This document shows positions 8,286 through 18,137 of a stretch of 64,000 bases of DNA, one piece after another (positions within the stretch are counted from its first letter, which is position 1; the number at the start of each line of letters is the position of its first letter). The notes under the pieces are model-generated. The model searched no databases, was not told the DNA's origin, and worked only from the letters and a program-made list of their open reading frames with translations. Source of the DNA: Paraburkholderia fynbosensis (GTDB taxonomy: Bacteria; Pseudomonadota; Gammaproteobacteria; Burkholderiales; Burkholderiaceae); assembly GCF_902859935.1 (NCBI RefSeq), contig NZ_CADIKI010000001.1, forward strand, positions 620,001 through 684,000. Reading direction: 5' to 3'. The position numbers and the translations under genes were made by a program.

Positions 8286-10001
8286 CTACTCTCCCCTTCC
8301 GGCCGCCGCGCCCAACGCTTCCCGCGTGGCCCGCATCACGCTGTCCCAATCCCCCAACGCAGGCTGCCTGAACAGCCGCGCGCCCGGATACCACGGCGTA
8401 TCGCTGCGCTCCAGCAACCAGCGCCAGCAAGTGTCGAAGCGGTTCAGAATCCAGACCGGCTTGCCCAGCGCGCCGGCCAGATGCGCGGTCGACGTATCCA
8501 CCGAAATCACCAGATCGAGGTTGGCAACGAGTGCGGCGGTATCCGCGAAATCGTGCAAGTCCTCCGTGTAATCGACGACGCGCCCGCTCAGTGCGCTATC
8601 CCCCAACTGAGACGCCGCCGCGCCTTTCTGCAGGCTGAAAAAGCACACGTCCGACACCTCGAAGATGGGGGCGAAGCGTTCGAGCGCGATCGAGCGGCGC
8701 TCGTCGATCCTGCGCAACTCCGCGACGTGCGAGCGGTTTTCGCCCGCCCACACTAGGCCCACTTTCAGACGGCGACCGGCCTGCGTGCCGATACGCTCGC
8801 GCCATGCGCGCGCGGCCTCGGCATTAGCGAACAGATAAGGCGTGAACGCCGGAATGCTCGCCTCGTCGGTCCTGAACGCGAGCGGCAAACTCAGCAGCGG
8901 ACAGTGGCAATCGAACGTCGGCAACGGCTGCCCCGCCTCGACCAGTTGGCCGACACCGCCGAGCGTGGTCATCAGGCGCATCAGCGAGGACGGCACTTCG
9001 AGCACGACCTTAGCGCCGAGCTTCGACACCAGCGCGGCATAGCGGCAAAACTGCAGCGTGTCGCCAAGCCCCTGCTCCGCGTCCAACAGAATCGTCTTGC
9101 CGTCGAGCGGAAAATCACCGAGCCACAGCGGCTGCGCGAAACCGCGCCTCGCCGCCTTGATACGAGTGCGCTCCCAGCGCGATTCGTATTGCCGCCAGCC
9201 GGCTTCGAACCGCCCCATTCGCAGCAGACACAGCGACTGGTTCCAGCGCGTTTCCACCGATTCAGGATCGAGCGCGAGCGCGCGCTCATAACTCGATAGG
9301 GCCTGCGCGTGCTGATCGAGATCGGTCTGTGCAAGGCCCAGATTGTTCCATGCGTCGACGAATGCCGGCGCCAGTTCCAACGCGCGCCGGTAGCTGTGCT
9401 CCGCTTCCTGCGGCCGGTTCATGTCGGCGAGCACGTTGCCGCGATTGCTCCACGCCGCGGCATAGTCGGGGCGCAACGCGAGGGCGTGATCGAGGTCTGC
9501 GAGCGCGTCGCCGGCGCGGCCCATGTCGCGCAACAGGCACGCGCGATTGTTCCAGAACGGCGCGGCCTGCGGCATCGACGCGATGGCCCGATCGAAAGCG
9601 GCAAGCGCATCGAGCGGCCGGTTCAGACCGGCCAGCGCGTTGCCGCGATTGTTCAATGCGTCGGGGAAGTTCGCCTGCAATGCGAGCGCGCGATCGGCGC
9701 TGGCAAGGCCTTCGGTGTAGCGCTGCAATGCATTCAGCGCGTAGGCCAGGTTCGAATGAACCGGCGCTTGTTTCGCGTTGACGGCAAGCGCCTTTTTGAG
9801 CAGATCGCAGCCCTCTTGCGGACGGCCCGTTTGCAGCGCGAGTTCGCCGAGCCATGCCAATGCATCGAAATGGCGCGGCTTGAGTTCGAGAATCTCGCGA
9901 TAGAGTTCTTCGGCCTCGACGATCGCGCCGTTGTGCTGCAGGGCGACGGCTTGCCGAAGCATGTACTCCAACTGTTGCGGCAGATTGCCGGGCTTGTTCA
10001 T
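8286..10001 (-). CDS. TPR-repeat glycosyltransferase-like protein
   Basis: 571 residues. About seven or eight tetratricopeptide repeats run from residue 5 to about 285, with motifs such as NNRGNALAGLNRPLDALAAF and WNNLGLAQTDLDQHAQALSS. A C-terminal domain of about 280 residues resembles glycosyltransferase family 9/41-type folds, with ISVDTSTAHLAGALGKPVWIL and WRWLLERSDTPWYP as the best motifs. Proteins with this layout often modify surface proteins or glycans in Burkholderiaceae. No signal peptide is seen, so it is probably cytoplasmic. Start ATG 10001 (MNKPGNLPQQLEYML) is chosen because upstream codons carry no TPR similarity. The acceptor is unknown. Confidence 0.84.
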   Translation of the reverse strand: MNKPGNLPQQLEYMLRQAVALQHNGAIVEAEELYREILELKPRHFDALAWLGELALQTGRPQEGCDLLKKALAVNAKQAPVHSNLAYALNALQRYTEGLASADRALALQANFPDALNNRGNALAGLNRPLDALAAFDRAIASMPQAAPFWNNRACLLRDMGRAGDALADLDHALALRPDYAAAWSNRGNVLADMNRPQEAEHSYRRALELAPAFVDAWNNLGLAQTDLDQHAQALSSYERALALDPESVETRWNQSLCLLRMGRFEAGWRQYESRWERTRIKAARRGFAQPLWLGDFPLDGKTILLDAEQGLGDTLQFCRYAALVSKLGAKVVLEVPSSLMRLMTTLGGVGQLVEAGQPLPTFDCHCPLLSLPLAFRTDEASIPAFTPYLFANAEAARAWRERIGTQAGRRLKVGLVWAGENRSHVAELRRIDERRSIALERFAPIFEVSDVCFFSLQKGAAASQLGDSALSGRVVDYTEDLHDFADTAALVANLDLVISVDTSTAHLAGALGKPVWILNRFDTCWRWLLERSDTPWYPGARLFRQPALGDWDSVMRATREALGAAAGRGE

Positions 10002-10288
10002 ACGGTCAGCTTCGATGGGATGCGCGAGAAATCGCCGGTGCGGTGCCGATGCGCAAGTCGTCAGGCGAGACGCTGCGCGTAGCACGCAAGAAAAGAGCGA
10101 TTATCGTCGAAAGCCCCGCTTCGAACCACTGCTGGCCTGCCACGCGAAGCGCGGCGTGCGACGTGCATGCGTGGCACGCCGGTTTTGCAACGGGCCGGAC
10201 ATTCCCGCCGTCCGGCCCGCGCCGCGCGCATTACGTTTTACGCGTCACGCACCGGCGACGAGACATGACGCAACACGCGTCAAACCCC

Positions 10289-10855
10289 TTACTGCGCCGT
10301 GCCCGACAGATGCTTGCGCTTCGCGAGATCCTGCGCCATCGCGTAGTGCTGCTGAATGGTCGGCAACGCCTTCTTCGCCGCGTCCTTCAACTGCTCGTCG
10401 CGACCCGAGGCGATTTCTGCCTGGAACGCCGACAAAGTCTTCTGTTCGCCGGCAAGCGCGACCTGTTCGATATACGTCTTGTCGAACTCCGCGCCGCGCA
10501 GATTGTTGATGCTCGCGAGCACCGCCGCGTCGGGATCGTTCTTCGGCACATCGACGCCGCGCGGGCTCGCTGCGCGCAGCGCGTCCGAGATCTTCGCGTT
10601 ATCGGTCGAGACGCGTTCGGCAAACGCCTTCACGTCGCGGTCGGTGGAACGCGACGTGGCGATGCGCGCGGCGTCGCGCTGCGTCGCGATGGCCTTGGTG
10701 CCGTCCGCGATGAACGTCTGGTCGGCGGCATGCAGACGGCCCGTGTCCGCCGCTGCCGGTGCGGCTGTCGTGGTCTGAGCGCTGGCCGCGGTGGCGACAG
10801 CCAGAAGGCCGGTCATGCAGGCGCTGGCGATGGTGGCGAGAGGCAAGCGGATCAT
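10289..10855 (-). CDS. DUF4142 family exported protein
   Basis: 188 residues with a clear Sec signal peptide (MIRLPLATIASACMTGLLAV, cleavage after ASAQ). The mature part carries the four-helix DUF4142 pattern: DQTFIADGTKAIATQRDAAR, then DVKAFAERVSTDNAKISDAL, then FDKTYIEQVALAGEQKTLSAF. The fold is ferritin-like, but no clear di-metal ExxH motif is visible. The family is periplasmic or cell-surface and its function is not established. AAGGAG lies just before the ATG. Confidence 0.86.
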   Translation of the reverse strand: MIRLPLATIASACMTGLLAVATAASAQTTTAAPAAADTGRLHAADQTFIADGTKAIATQRDAARIATSRSTDRDVKAFAERVSTDNAKISDALRAASPRGVDVPKNDPDAAVLASINNLRGAEFDKTYIEQVALAGEQKTLSAFQAEIASGRDEQLKDAAKKALPTIQQHYAMAQDLAKRKHLSGTAQ

Positions 10856-11143
10856 ACGTTCTCCTTGAGGTGGAAGCGAAACAACAGCGATGCGTGTGCG
10901 CGTCGAACATCACACTGCGGGCAAAACTGCAGCCCAACCTGGGGCCGCCGACGGCACGACGCTTTTATCGCTGTCGATTCTAGGAGGCGCGCGAAAGACC
11001 ATGTGAAACGGTGCTGTCGCTTCTGTAACCTTAGGTAAGCTTCATAACAATGCCTTGACATGCCGGTATCGCACGCACTTCACGCGTTCCGCCCGATGCG
11101 TGCGTGTTAACCAGACGATGCGATTAAAACAGCGCAGAACCCC

Positions 11144-11170
11144 TGAATTTTTCTCAGACGGCGCCGATAA
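11144..11170 (+). promoter_or_regulatory. sigma-28 (FliA)-type promoter of cheV
   Basis: A perfect GCCGATAA -10 element occupies 11163-11170. Exactly 15 bases upstream lies TGAATTTT (11144-11151), close to the TAAAGTTT -35 element. It sits 80 bases before the cheV start. Chemotaxis genes are classic FliA targets, so this site is very likely functional. Confidence 0.78.
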
Positions 11171-11249
11171 CCCGAAGGTAAGCCGCGCGCCGGGGGCCGA
11201 CGCAACACTGCATGGCGCACGACACACGGCGCAATCCTGGAGAGATTCG

Positions 11250-12221
11250 ATGGCGGAAGAACAGCGAGCCAATCACGAACGCAGCAACCTGACCAGTTCC
11301 AACAAATTCGAGTTGTTGCTGTATCGCCTCGGCAGCGTGCCGGGCAGCGACGCACACGAACTGTATGGAATCAACGTCTTCAAAGTGCGGGAAATCTCGA
11401 CCATGCCGCCGGTCACGCCGATCGCCGGTTCGTCGCCGTTCGTGATGGGCGCGGTGGATATTCGCGGGCAGATCATCCCGGTGATCGACTTGCCGCGTCT
11501 GATGGGCTGCGAGCCGACGCGCGGTCTGAACATCCTGCTGGTCACGGAATTCGCGCGTTCGACACAGGCGTTCGCGGTCGAGGAAGTGGACGATATCGTG
11601 CGGCTGGAGTGGAACCAGGTGCTGTCCGCCGACGGCACGGCGGGCGGCAATCTCGTCACCAGCATCGCGCGCATCGACGGCAATACGGGCGATTCGCGGC
11701 TCGCGCAGGTGATCGACGTGGAGCAGGTGTTGCGCGACGTGTTTCCGTCACAGCACCCGAGCGTCGATCCCACCTCGGTCGGTGAGGCGCTGGGCATCCG
11801 CCCTGGCGCGAAGATTCTCGCCGCCGACGATTCCGGTTTCGCGCGCAAGCTGATCGAGCAGGCCTTGAGCGCGATCGGTGCGGATTACGTGATGACCAAG
11901 ACCGGCGAAGAAGCGTGGAATACCTTGCAGCAGGTCGCGTGCGCAGCGCAGTCGAGCGGCTCGCGGGCCAAGGACCATATCGCGCTCGTGCTGACCGACC
12001 TCGAAATGCCGGAGATGGACGGCTTCATGCTGACGCGCCAGATCAAAGCCGACGAACGGACCCGCGATATTCCGGTGATCATCCATTCATCGTTGACGGG
12101 CGCGGCGAACGAAGCGCACGTGAAGAACGCCGGCGCGAACGGGTACGTGGCGAAGTTCGCCGCGGCCGAACTGGCCGATGCGATTCGGCATGCGCTGGGG
12201 GCGGTGCCGGCGGTCGCTTGA
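11250..12221 (+). CDS. cheV: chemotaxis coupling protein CheV (CheW-receiver fusion)
   Basis: 323 residues. Residues 18-165 form a CheW-like coupling domain (FELLLYRLGS, then YGINVFKVREI, then MGAVDIRGQIIPVIDL). Residues 186-318 form a receiver domain with acidic pair D193-D194, phosphorylation site D250 in LVLTDLEMPEMDGF, and conserved K302. CheV links chemoreceptors to CheA and is tuned by phosphorylation. Start ATG 11250 has GGAGA upstream; the longer frame to 11055 crosses the promoter. No other chemotaxis gene lies nearby, so this is an orphan cheV under its own flagellar-class promoter. Confidence 0.92.
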   Translation: MAEEQRANHERSNLTSSNKFELLLYRLGSVPGSDAHELYGINVFKVREISTMPPVTPIAGSSPFVMGAVDIRGQIIPVIDLPRLMGCEPTRGLNILLVTEFARSTQAFAVEEVDDIVRLEWNQVLSADGTAGGNLVTSIARIDGNTGDSRLAQVIDVEQVLRDVFPSQHPSVDPTSVGEALGIRPGAKILAADDSGFARKLIEQALSAIGADYVMTKTGEEAWNTLQQVACAAQSSGSRAKDHIALVLTDLEMPEMDGFMLTRQIKADERTRDIPVIIHSSLTGAANEAHVKNAGANGYVAKFAAAELADAIRHALGAVPAVA

Positions 12222-12269
12222 CGTTGTAAGAGGTTGCGCGAGGTCGATTACGCTCGTGCGGAAGGTGCG

Positions 12270-13199
12270 TCAGTTTGCATCGAGCCGCTCGCGCAGATGC
12301 TCGACCAGGTAATCGATCAATGCCCTCACCTTCGGCGGCAAAAAACGGTTCGGCGGATACAGCAGCCACACCGTGCCCTCGTACGCGCGCGCTTCGAGAC
12401 GCCAGTCCGGCAGCACCTGCACCAGTTCGCCGCTCTGCAGCGCGCGCACGGCGGCAAACTCCGGCACGCTCGCGATGCCGAAGTCCTGCTGCGCGGCTTC
12501 GAGCCGCGCGAGCGCATGGTTGGCGATGTAACGCCCCTTCACATCGACGCTTTGCGTTTCCGTGCCGCGGCGAAAGCGCCAGCGGTTGTCGTCGGCGGTT
12601 TCGCCGAGATAGATGCAGTCGTGCTTCAGCAGATCGCGCGGCTGCCTAGGCGCGCCACGCTCGCGCAAATACCCGGGCGACGCCACCAGCAACCAGCGCA
12701 CCGCGCCCAAGCGCCGGCCCGCCAGACCCTGCGGCGGATGCTCGGTCAGACGGATCACCAGGTCGACGTCATCGGCGAGCGGATCGACGTCGTGGTCGGT
12801 GAAGAGCAGTTGCAGATCCACTTCGTCATACGCGCGCAGGAAGCCGGCGATCAGCGGATGAATCACCGCCTTCGCGAACTGGGTCGGCGCGCTCACGCTC
12901 ACCTTGCCTTGCGGCCGTCCGGCCAGTTGCCCGGCGGCGTCGACCGCACCCGACGCGGCGCTCACCATGTCGCGGCAGAACCGCACCACCTGCGCTCCCG
13001 ATTCCGTGACCCGCACCGTGCGCGTGGACCGTTCGAGCAGACGGGTGGCGAGCGCGTCCTCGAGCCGCTTGATCTGCCGGCTGACCGTGGAGGGCGTGCT
13101 GCCCAACTGACGCGCGGCCACCGAGAAATTGCCGGCATCGACGACGCGTGCAAACACCGCCATGTCCGGCAGCAGCGCGAAAAGCTCGGTGGGGGTCAT
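12270..13199 (-). CDS. LysR-family transcriptional regulator
   Basis: 309 residues with HTH DMAVFARVVDAGNFSVAARQ, then TPSTVSRQIKRLEDALATRL, followed by the effector domain. The pattern LLERSTRTVRVTESG is shared with the LysR genes at 5140 and 35438. The C terminus VWLLYPPNRFLPPKVRALID is typical of the sub-group that regulates small efflux or oxidoreductase genes. It diverges from the EamA transporter at 13331 and may control it. Stop and start are clear, with no strong Shine-Dalgarno. Confidence 0.87.
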   Translation of the reverse strand: MTPTELFALLPDMAVFARVVDAGNFSVAARQLGSTPSTVSRQIKRLEDALATRLLERSTRTVRVTESGAQVVRFCRDMVSAASGAVDAAGQLAGRPQGKVSVSAPTQFAKAVIHPLIAGFLRAYDEVDLQLLFTDHDVDPLADDVDLVIRLTEHPPQGLAGRRLGAVRWLLVASPGYLRERGAPRQPRDLLKHDCIYLGETADDNRWRFRRGTETQSVDVKGRYIANHALARLEAAQQDFGIASVPEFAAVRALQSGELVQVLPDWRLEARAYEGTVWLLYPPNRFLPPKVRALIDYLVEHLRERLDAN

Positions 13200-13330
13200 T
13201 GGGGAGGCTCTCTCGGTGGAGTATCGATTAATGCGTTTGCGACATATAAGATGTGCGTGACGACCTGATTATCGCCTCAGGCGCAAAGCTCGACAATACG
13301 CGTTCCGTAGTACGTGGTCGAGGTCTTTCA

Positions 13331-14245
13331 ATGTCGAAACAAGAACGTCTGCTCCTGCTGTCCGATCTGATGCTGCTCGCGGTCGCAGTGGTATGGGGGA
13401 CCAGTTACGGTGTCGTGAAGAGCGCGCTGGTGTTTTATCCGGTGCTGGGTTTGCTGGCATTGCGCTTCGGCATCACGTTCGTGATCCTGTCGCCCGCATT
13501 GCGCCACCTGCGCGCCGCCGACGCCCGCACGCTGCGCGGCGTGCTGATCGCCGGCATGCTGCTGCTCGGCATCTACCTGTGCGAGACCTTCGGCATCCTG
13601 ATGACGCGTGCGGCCAACGCCGCGTTTCTGATCAGCCTGTGCGTGGTGTTGACGCCGCTCGTCGAATGGTGGCTGCTCAAGCGCCGGCCGAGCCGCATCG
13701 AATGGGCCGCGGTGGCGCTGTCGCTGCTCGGCGCGTGGCTGCTGGCCGGCGATAGCGCGCTGAGCTTCAATCCGGGCGACGCACTGATCCTGCTCGCCGC
13801 GTTGCTGCGTGCATTGACTGTGTGCGTGACCAAACGCGTGATGCGCGATTCGGCGCTGCCGCCGTTGTCGGTGACTGCCGTTCAGTCGGGTGTGGTGGCG
13901 TTCGGCAGCGCGGCGGCGGCGTGGCTGTTTGCGCCGCATCAGCAATGGCAAGCGGTGCCGACGCTGAACGGCCACGCGACGTTCTGGGCCTACGTCGCGT
14001 ATCTGGTGCTGGCCTGCACGCTGTTTGCGTTCTTCGCGCAGAACTTCGCGATCAAGCGCAGCAGTCCGACGCGCGTGTCGCTGCTGATGGGCAGCGAACC
14101 CGCGTTCGGCGCGCTGTTCGCGTGCATCTGGCTAGGTGAACGGATTTCTGTGACCGCGTGGATCGGTGGCGCGCTGATCGTCGCCGCGTCGATTCTGGCG
14201 ACGGTGCGCTGGAGCGCCTGGCGCACCAGCGTCGCGCGGGCGTGA
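13331..14245 (+). CDS. EamA/DMT-family inner-membrane transporter
   Basis: 304 residues with about ten hydrophobic helices in two EamA repeats. The first repeat begins LMLLAVAVVWGTSYGVVKSA and has LALRFGITFVILSPALRHL. The second ends in LLMGSEPAFGALFACIWLGE. Such transporters export amino acids or metabolites. The start at ATG 13331 matches the usual family N terminus; the frame upstream to 13253 is unlikely coding. It diverges from a LysR gene. The substrate is unknown. Confidence 0.87.
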   Translation: MSKQERLLLLSDLMLLAVAVVWGTSYGVVKSALVFYPVLGLLALRFGITFVILSPALRHLRAADARTLRGVLIAGMLLLGIYLCETFGILMTRAANAAFLISLCVVLTPLVEWWLLKRRPSRIEWAAVALSLLGAWLLAGDSALSFNPGDALILLAALLRALTVCVTKRVMRDSALPPLSVTAVQSGVVAFGSAAAAWLFAPHQQWQAVPTLNGHATFWAYVAYLVLACTLFAFFAQNFAIKRSSPTRVSLLMGSEPAFGALFACIWLGERISVTAWIGGALIVAASILATVRWSAWRTSVARA

Positions 14246-14425
14246 CGGGAACCGCCCTGGCGCGATGCCGGCGACGGCACTCTGGCGCGTCTCGCACGTC
14301 TGGCGCACGAACGCCCGCTTGGGGCGTGGAGAAACTGACGCTGCGCCCGCAGCGTCACCGTGCCGGAAAGCGCCTGTGCCATGACAGCCGGACGCAGCTT
14401 GCGCGAAGCCGCGCCCGATCGCGAA

Positions 14426-15673
14426 TCAGTGCGACGCGACGACGCCCCGCTCGCTCACCACTTCGCCTCGCTGCAACACATACGCGAGACGCTCGCCCTG
14501 CCCGGTCAGCACGCCGATATCCTTCAGCGGATCGCCGTCGACCACCAGCACGTCCGCAATCGCGCCCGCCTCAATGATGCCGAGTTTGCCCTTGAACTCG
14601 ACGATGTCCGCAGCGATCGTCGTGGCCGAACGCAGCGCTTCCAGATTACCGAGCACTTCGGCGCGAATGCGCAACTCGTCGCTCTGGAACGTGTGCATCT
14701 CGCCAAGCAAGTCCGAACCGAAACCCATTGGCACGCCCGCATTCGCATAGATCTGCAGCGAATCACGCCCTGCCTGGCGCACGGTTTCGATCTTCGCGAT
14801 CGAATCGGCCGGCAAGCCGTAGTCGGCGCCGTGTTTAGCCAGCGCGTCGTAGGTGACGAGCGTGGGCACGACGAACGCGCCATGCTCGCGCATCAGTTGC
14901 GCGGCGGCTTCGTCGACGAGGTTGCCGTGTTCGATCGTTCGGACACCGCAGCGAATCGCCCGCGAGATCGCGCGGCTCGTGTACGCGTGCGCCATCACAT
15001 AGGTGTTGGCCGCTTGGGCCTCGGCGACGATCGCGCGGATTTCGTCCTCCGAATACTGCGTGTTGCTGATCGGATCGGTCGGCGACGCGACGCCGCCCGA
15101 CGCCATGATCTTGATCTGCGTGGCGCCCTTCTGGATCTCTTCACGCACGGCGAGCCGCACCGCGTCCACGCCGTCGACCACGCGCGCAATCGCGCCCGCG
15201 CGAAACGCGCATGAGCACGGTTCGAGCACGTCGCCGCGCGGCCGGAAATCGCCATGACCGCCGGTCTGCGACAACGCCTTGCCCGACGGGAAAATTCGTG
15301 GCCCCGGAATCAGGCCGCTTTCGAGTGCCTGCGTCAGCGCCCAATCCGCGCCGCCCGCATCGCGCACGCTCGTGAAGCCGCGCCCGAGCATCGCCTTCAG
15401 AATCGGCAACGCGCGAATCACGGTGAGGATGTTCGGCTGCGCCGCGTTCACGCCGAGGTTCGCGCGTGAAGCCAGCACGTGCACGTGACAGTCGATCAGG
15501 CCGGGCATCACCGTCTTGCCGCGCGCGTCGATCACGCGCGCGTTCGGCAGGTCGACGGGACGATCGGTGACTTCGACGATATGGCCGTTTTCGATCACGA
15601 CATGATGATGTTCGAGCAGCACGCCCTGTGCGAGATCGAGTACGCTGCCGCCACTGATTACCGTAATGCTCAT
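14426..15673 (-). CDS. metal-dependent amidohydrolase (imidazolonepropionase/prolidase-like)
   Basis: 415 residues of the amidohydrolase superfamily. Metal ligands are seen as HVH in MPGLIDCHVHVLASRANLG, then His in VMAHAYTSRAI and IEHGNLVDEAAA, and Asp in GFGSDLLGEMHTFQ. A Lys in TQIKIMASGGVASPTDP fits the carboxylated lysine of binuclear members. The C terminus IEAGAIADVLVVDGDPLKD is a family hallmark. It resembles the branch that includes Xaa-Pro/Xaa-Arg dipeptidases and aryldialkylphosphatase-like enzymes. Start ATG 15673 has AGGAAG upstream. It is 61 bases behind an MFS transporter gene, so uptake and hydrolysis of one substrate is likely. Confidence 0.86.
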   Translation of the reverse strand: MSITVISGGSVLDLAQGVLLEHHHVVIENGHIVEVTDRPVDLPNARVIDARGKTVMPGLIDCHVHVLASRANLGVNAAQPNILTVIRALPILKAMLGRGFTSVRDAGGADWALTQALESGLIPGPRIFPSGKALSQTGGHGDFRPRGDVLEPCSCAFRAGAIARVVDGVDAVRLAVREEIQKGATQIKIMASGGVASPTDPISNTQYSEDEIRAIVAEAQAANTYVMAHAYTSRAISRAIRCGVRTIEHGNLVDEAAAQLMREHGAFVVPTLVTYDALAKHGADYGLPADSIAKIETVRQAGRDSLQIYANAGVPMGFGSDLLGEMHTFQSDELRIRAEVLGNLEALRSATTIAADIVEFKGKLGIIEAGAIADVLVVDGDPLKDIGVLTGQGERLAYVLQRGEVVSERGVVASH

Positions 15674-15734
15674 TGATATCTTCCTGACTGGATGAAGGAA
15701 ACCGTGCGGCCCCCGCCGGGCCGCACGCGCCGCT

Positions 15735-17042
15735 TCAGGCGCGGCGTTGGCGCGAATCGCGCACGAAGAAGGTGCCGGTGAGGCTGATGGCCGCGGCAAT
15801 CATCACGTAGATCGCGGGCGCCATGTTGCTGCCCGTCGAGGCGATCAGCCACGTGATGAAGAACGGCGCGAAGCCGCCGAAAATCGTCACGGCGAAGTTG
15901 TAGGCGACGGACAAGCCGGTCGACAGCACCTTGGTCGGAAACAGTTCGGAGAACGCAGCGAGAATCGGGCCAGTGTACGCCGCGATCAGCAAACCGAACA
16001 CGCCCTGGAACACCATCAGCGACGCGAGGCCCGGCGTGTGATTGATGTAGGCGAACATCGGCCATGCGAGCAGCAGGATCGAGACGGCCGCGCCGGACAG
16101 GAACACGCGGCGGCCGAAGCGGTCGGCCAGCTTGCCGACCACCGGCGAGAAGCACATGATCATCAGGCCGCCAAACATGCCCGCGAAAAAGCCGGTGGAT
16201 TGCGGCAGGTGCAAGGTGCGTACCGAGTAGGTCGGCATATAGAACAGCAGCACGTAGGTGCAGACGGTCCACAGAATCACCATCGAAAAGCTCGCGAACG
16301 TCTCGCGCGGAAAGCGTTGGAACACTTCGGCGAGCGGCGAATCGTTCTTCGCTTCGTCGGCCACCGCGCTGAACGCCGGCGTTTCATCCATGCGGCTGCG
16401 GATGAAATAGCCGACCGGTCCGATCAGAATGCCGATCAGGAACGGCATTCTCCAGCCCCACGAGTGCAACGCGTCCGCGCTCAGGTTGGTGGTCACGAAG
16501 GTGCCGACCGCCGCGCCGAGCAGCACGGCGAAGCCGATGCTCGACTGAATCCAGCTCGAATAGAAAGCGCGCTGATTCGACGGCGCGTATTCCGTGAGGA
16601 AGGCGGTGGCGGTGCCCATTTCGCCGCCCGCCGAGAAGCCTTGCAGCAAACGCGCGATCACGATCAGCACCGGCGCCCACAGGCCGATCTGGTCGTAGGT
16701 CGGGGCGAGGCCGATCAACGCGGTGCCCCCCGCCATCAGCAGAATGGTCAAGGAGAGCGCCGCTTTTCTGCCGACCTTGTCTGCATACACGCCGAGCACG
16801 ATGCCGCCCACCGGTCGCATGAAAAAGCCCACGCCGAAGGTCGCGACCGCGAGCAGCAGCGAACTCAGTTCATTGCCGGTCGGAAAGAACAGCTTCGCGA
16901 TGATGACCGCGAAAAAGCTGTACACGGTGAAGTCGAACCATTCGAGCCCGTTGCCAAGCACAGTGGCGATGATGGCGCGGCGCCGTTGCCGCGCGAGCGA
17001 GTCGACGGAGAGTGCGACGTTGGATGAAAGCGTTCCCTGCAT
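15735..17042 (-). CDS. MFS transporter, metabolite:H+ symporter (MHS) type
   Basis: 435 residues with twelve predicted helices. MHS-family motifs are present: RAIIATVLGNGLEWFDFTVY at the start, FMRPVGGIVLGVYADKVGRK after helix 2, and LLQGFSAGGEMGTATAFLTE in helix 4. These proteins import organic acids, osmolytes or dipeptide-like compounds with protons. Start ATG 17042 is preferred over 17057 because AGGAAAG lies between them at proper spacing. It heads the two-gene unit with the amidohydrolase; a LysR gene is 177 bases upstream. Confidence 0.9.
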   Translation of the reverse strand: MQGTLSSNVALSVDSLARQRRRAIIATVLGNGLEWFDFTVYSFFAVIIAKLFFPTGNELSSLLLAVATFGVGFFMRPVGGIVLGVYADKVGRKAALSLTILLMAGGTALIGLAPTYDQIGLWAPVLIVIARLLQGFSAGGEMGTATAFLTEYAPSNQRAFYSSWIQSSIGFAVLLGAAVGTFVTTNLSADALHSWGWRMPFLIGILIGPVGYFIRSRMDETPAFSAVADEAKNDSPLAEVFQRFPRETFASFSMVILWTVCTYVLLFYMPTYSVRTLHLPQSTGFFAGMFGGLMIMCFSPVVGKLADRFGRRVFLSGAAVSILLLAWPMFAYINHTPGLASLMVFQGVFGLLIAAYTGPILAAFSELFPTKVLSTGLSVAYNFAVTIFGGFAPFFITWLIASTGSNMAPAIYVMIAAAISLTGTFFVRDSRQRRA

Positions 17043-17219
17043 GGTCTCTTTCCTCATCTGGCTGCCCTGTCAGGCGAAAGTGCCGGCAACGCGCTGCGCC
17101 ATGATCGAGCGGCGCCTTCGCAGGCATAACACCGATCCTAGAGACACCTGATTTGTTTTCGAAACGAAAGATTCGCATGCACGCATGCGCGTAGCGCATG
17201 CGAAGCGGAATTCAGGGAA

Positions 17220-18137
17220 TTAAACGGCCGTCCTGCCCATCTGCGCTTCGGCCTGCTCGAACAGCCAGCGCGTGAAGAGGCGCGCCGCCTGGTTCTGCGA
17301 GCGGTCGTTCGGCGACACCACGTAATAGCCGCCGCCGTGACTCGCCGACGCCTGCGTCGCGCGCACCAGCAGCCCTTCGCTCAGGCACGCGTCGATCATA
17401 TGCCGCCAGCCGAGCACCACGCCCTGGCCGAGAATCGCCATCTGCACGAGCTGCGGATAGTGATTGACGACGACCGACTGCGGCGCGGCCGGCATCTGCA
17501 CACCATTCAGACGAAACCATTCGGGCCAGGACATCCATTGGCGCTGGCCGTCCTCCTGCATCAGCAGGGTTTCGTGCGCGAGGTCCGCGGGTTCGAGCAC
17601 ACGCCCGGCGAGATATCCGGGCGAACATACCGGGTACACCTCTTCGTCGAAGATACGGCGTGCGGTGAAATGCGGTTCGGCACGCTGACGGCTGTAGTAC
17701 AGACCCACGTCGAATTCCGCGGGCGACAGCGACGCGAGACCGTCGCGCACGATCATTCTGATCTTCACGTTCGGATGCGCCGCACGAAACGCGCCGAGCC
17801 GGGGCGTGAGCCACAATACCGCGACGCCGGACGAGCATGCAATCGTCAGTTCGAGATCGCCGTAGCGCTTCATCACGTCGAGCGTGGCTTCGGAGCAGGT
17901 GGCGAGCAGCCACTGCACGTGCTTTGCGTAGCCTTCGCCGGCGATCGTCAGGCGCAACGCCCGATGCTCGCGCACGAATAGCGAGCGGCCAAGAAAGTCT
18001 TCGAGCTGGGCGATCTGCCGGCTCACCGCGCTTTGCGTCAGATGCAGTTCGGCGGCGGCCTTGGTGAAACTCGCATGCCGCACGGCCGATTCGAACGCGA
18101 CCAGACACTGGAGCGGAGGTAAAGGGGCGATGCGCAT
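17220..18137 (-). CDS. LysR-family regulator, GcvA-like
   Basis: 305 residues. The N terminus MRIAPLPPLQCLVAFESAVR with TQSAVSRQIAQLEDFLGRSL is the GcvA/AmpR-type HTH. The effector domain ends with a typical LFTRWLFEQA helix. It lies upstream of, and in the same direction as, the MFS/amidohydrolase pair and is the obvious candidate regulator. No palindrome was securely identified. Confidence 0.87.
   Translation of the reverse strand: MRIAPLPPLQCLVAFESAVRHASFTKAAAELHLTQSAVSRQIAQLEDFLGRSLFVREHRALRLTIAGEGYAKHVQWLLATCSEATLDVMKRYGDLELTIACSSGVAVLWLTPRLGAFRAAHPNVKIRMIVRDGLASLSPAEFDVGLYYSRQRAEPHFTARRIFDEEVYPVCSPGYLAGRVLEPADLAHETLLMQEDGQRQWMSWPEWFRLNGVQMPAAPQSVVVNHYPQLVQMAILGQGVVLGWRHMIDACLSEGLLVRATQASASHGGGYYVVSPNDRSQNQAARLFTRWLFEQAEAQMGRTAV

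Noticed and set aside
15747..17027. 426-codon plus-strand frame antisense to the MFS transporter
   Set aside because: His/Arg/Glu-rich shadow translation typical of high-GC antisense.
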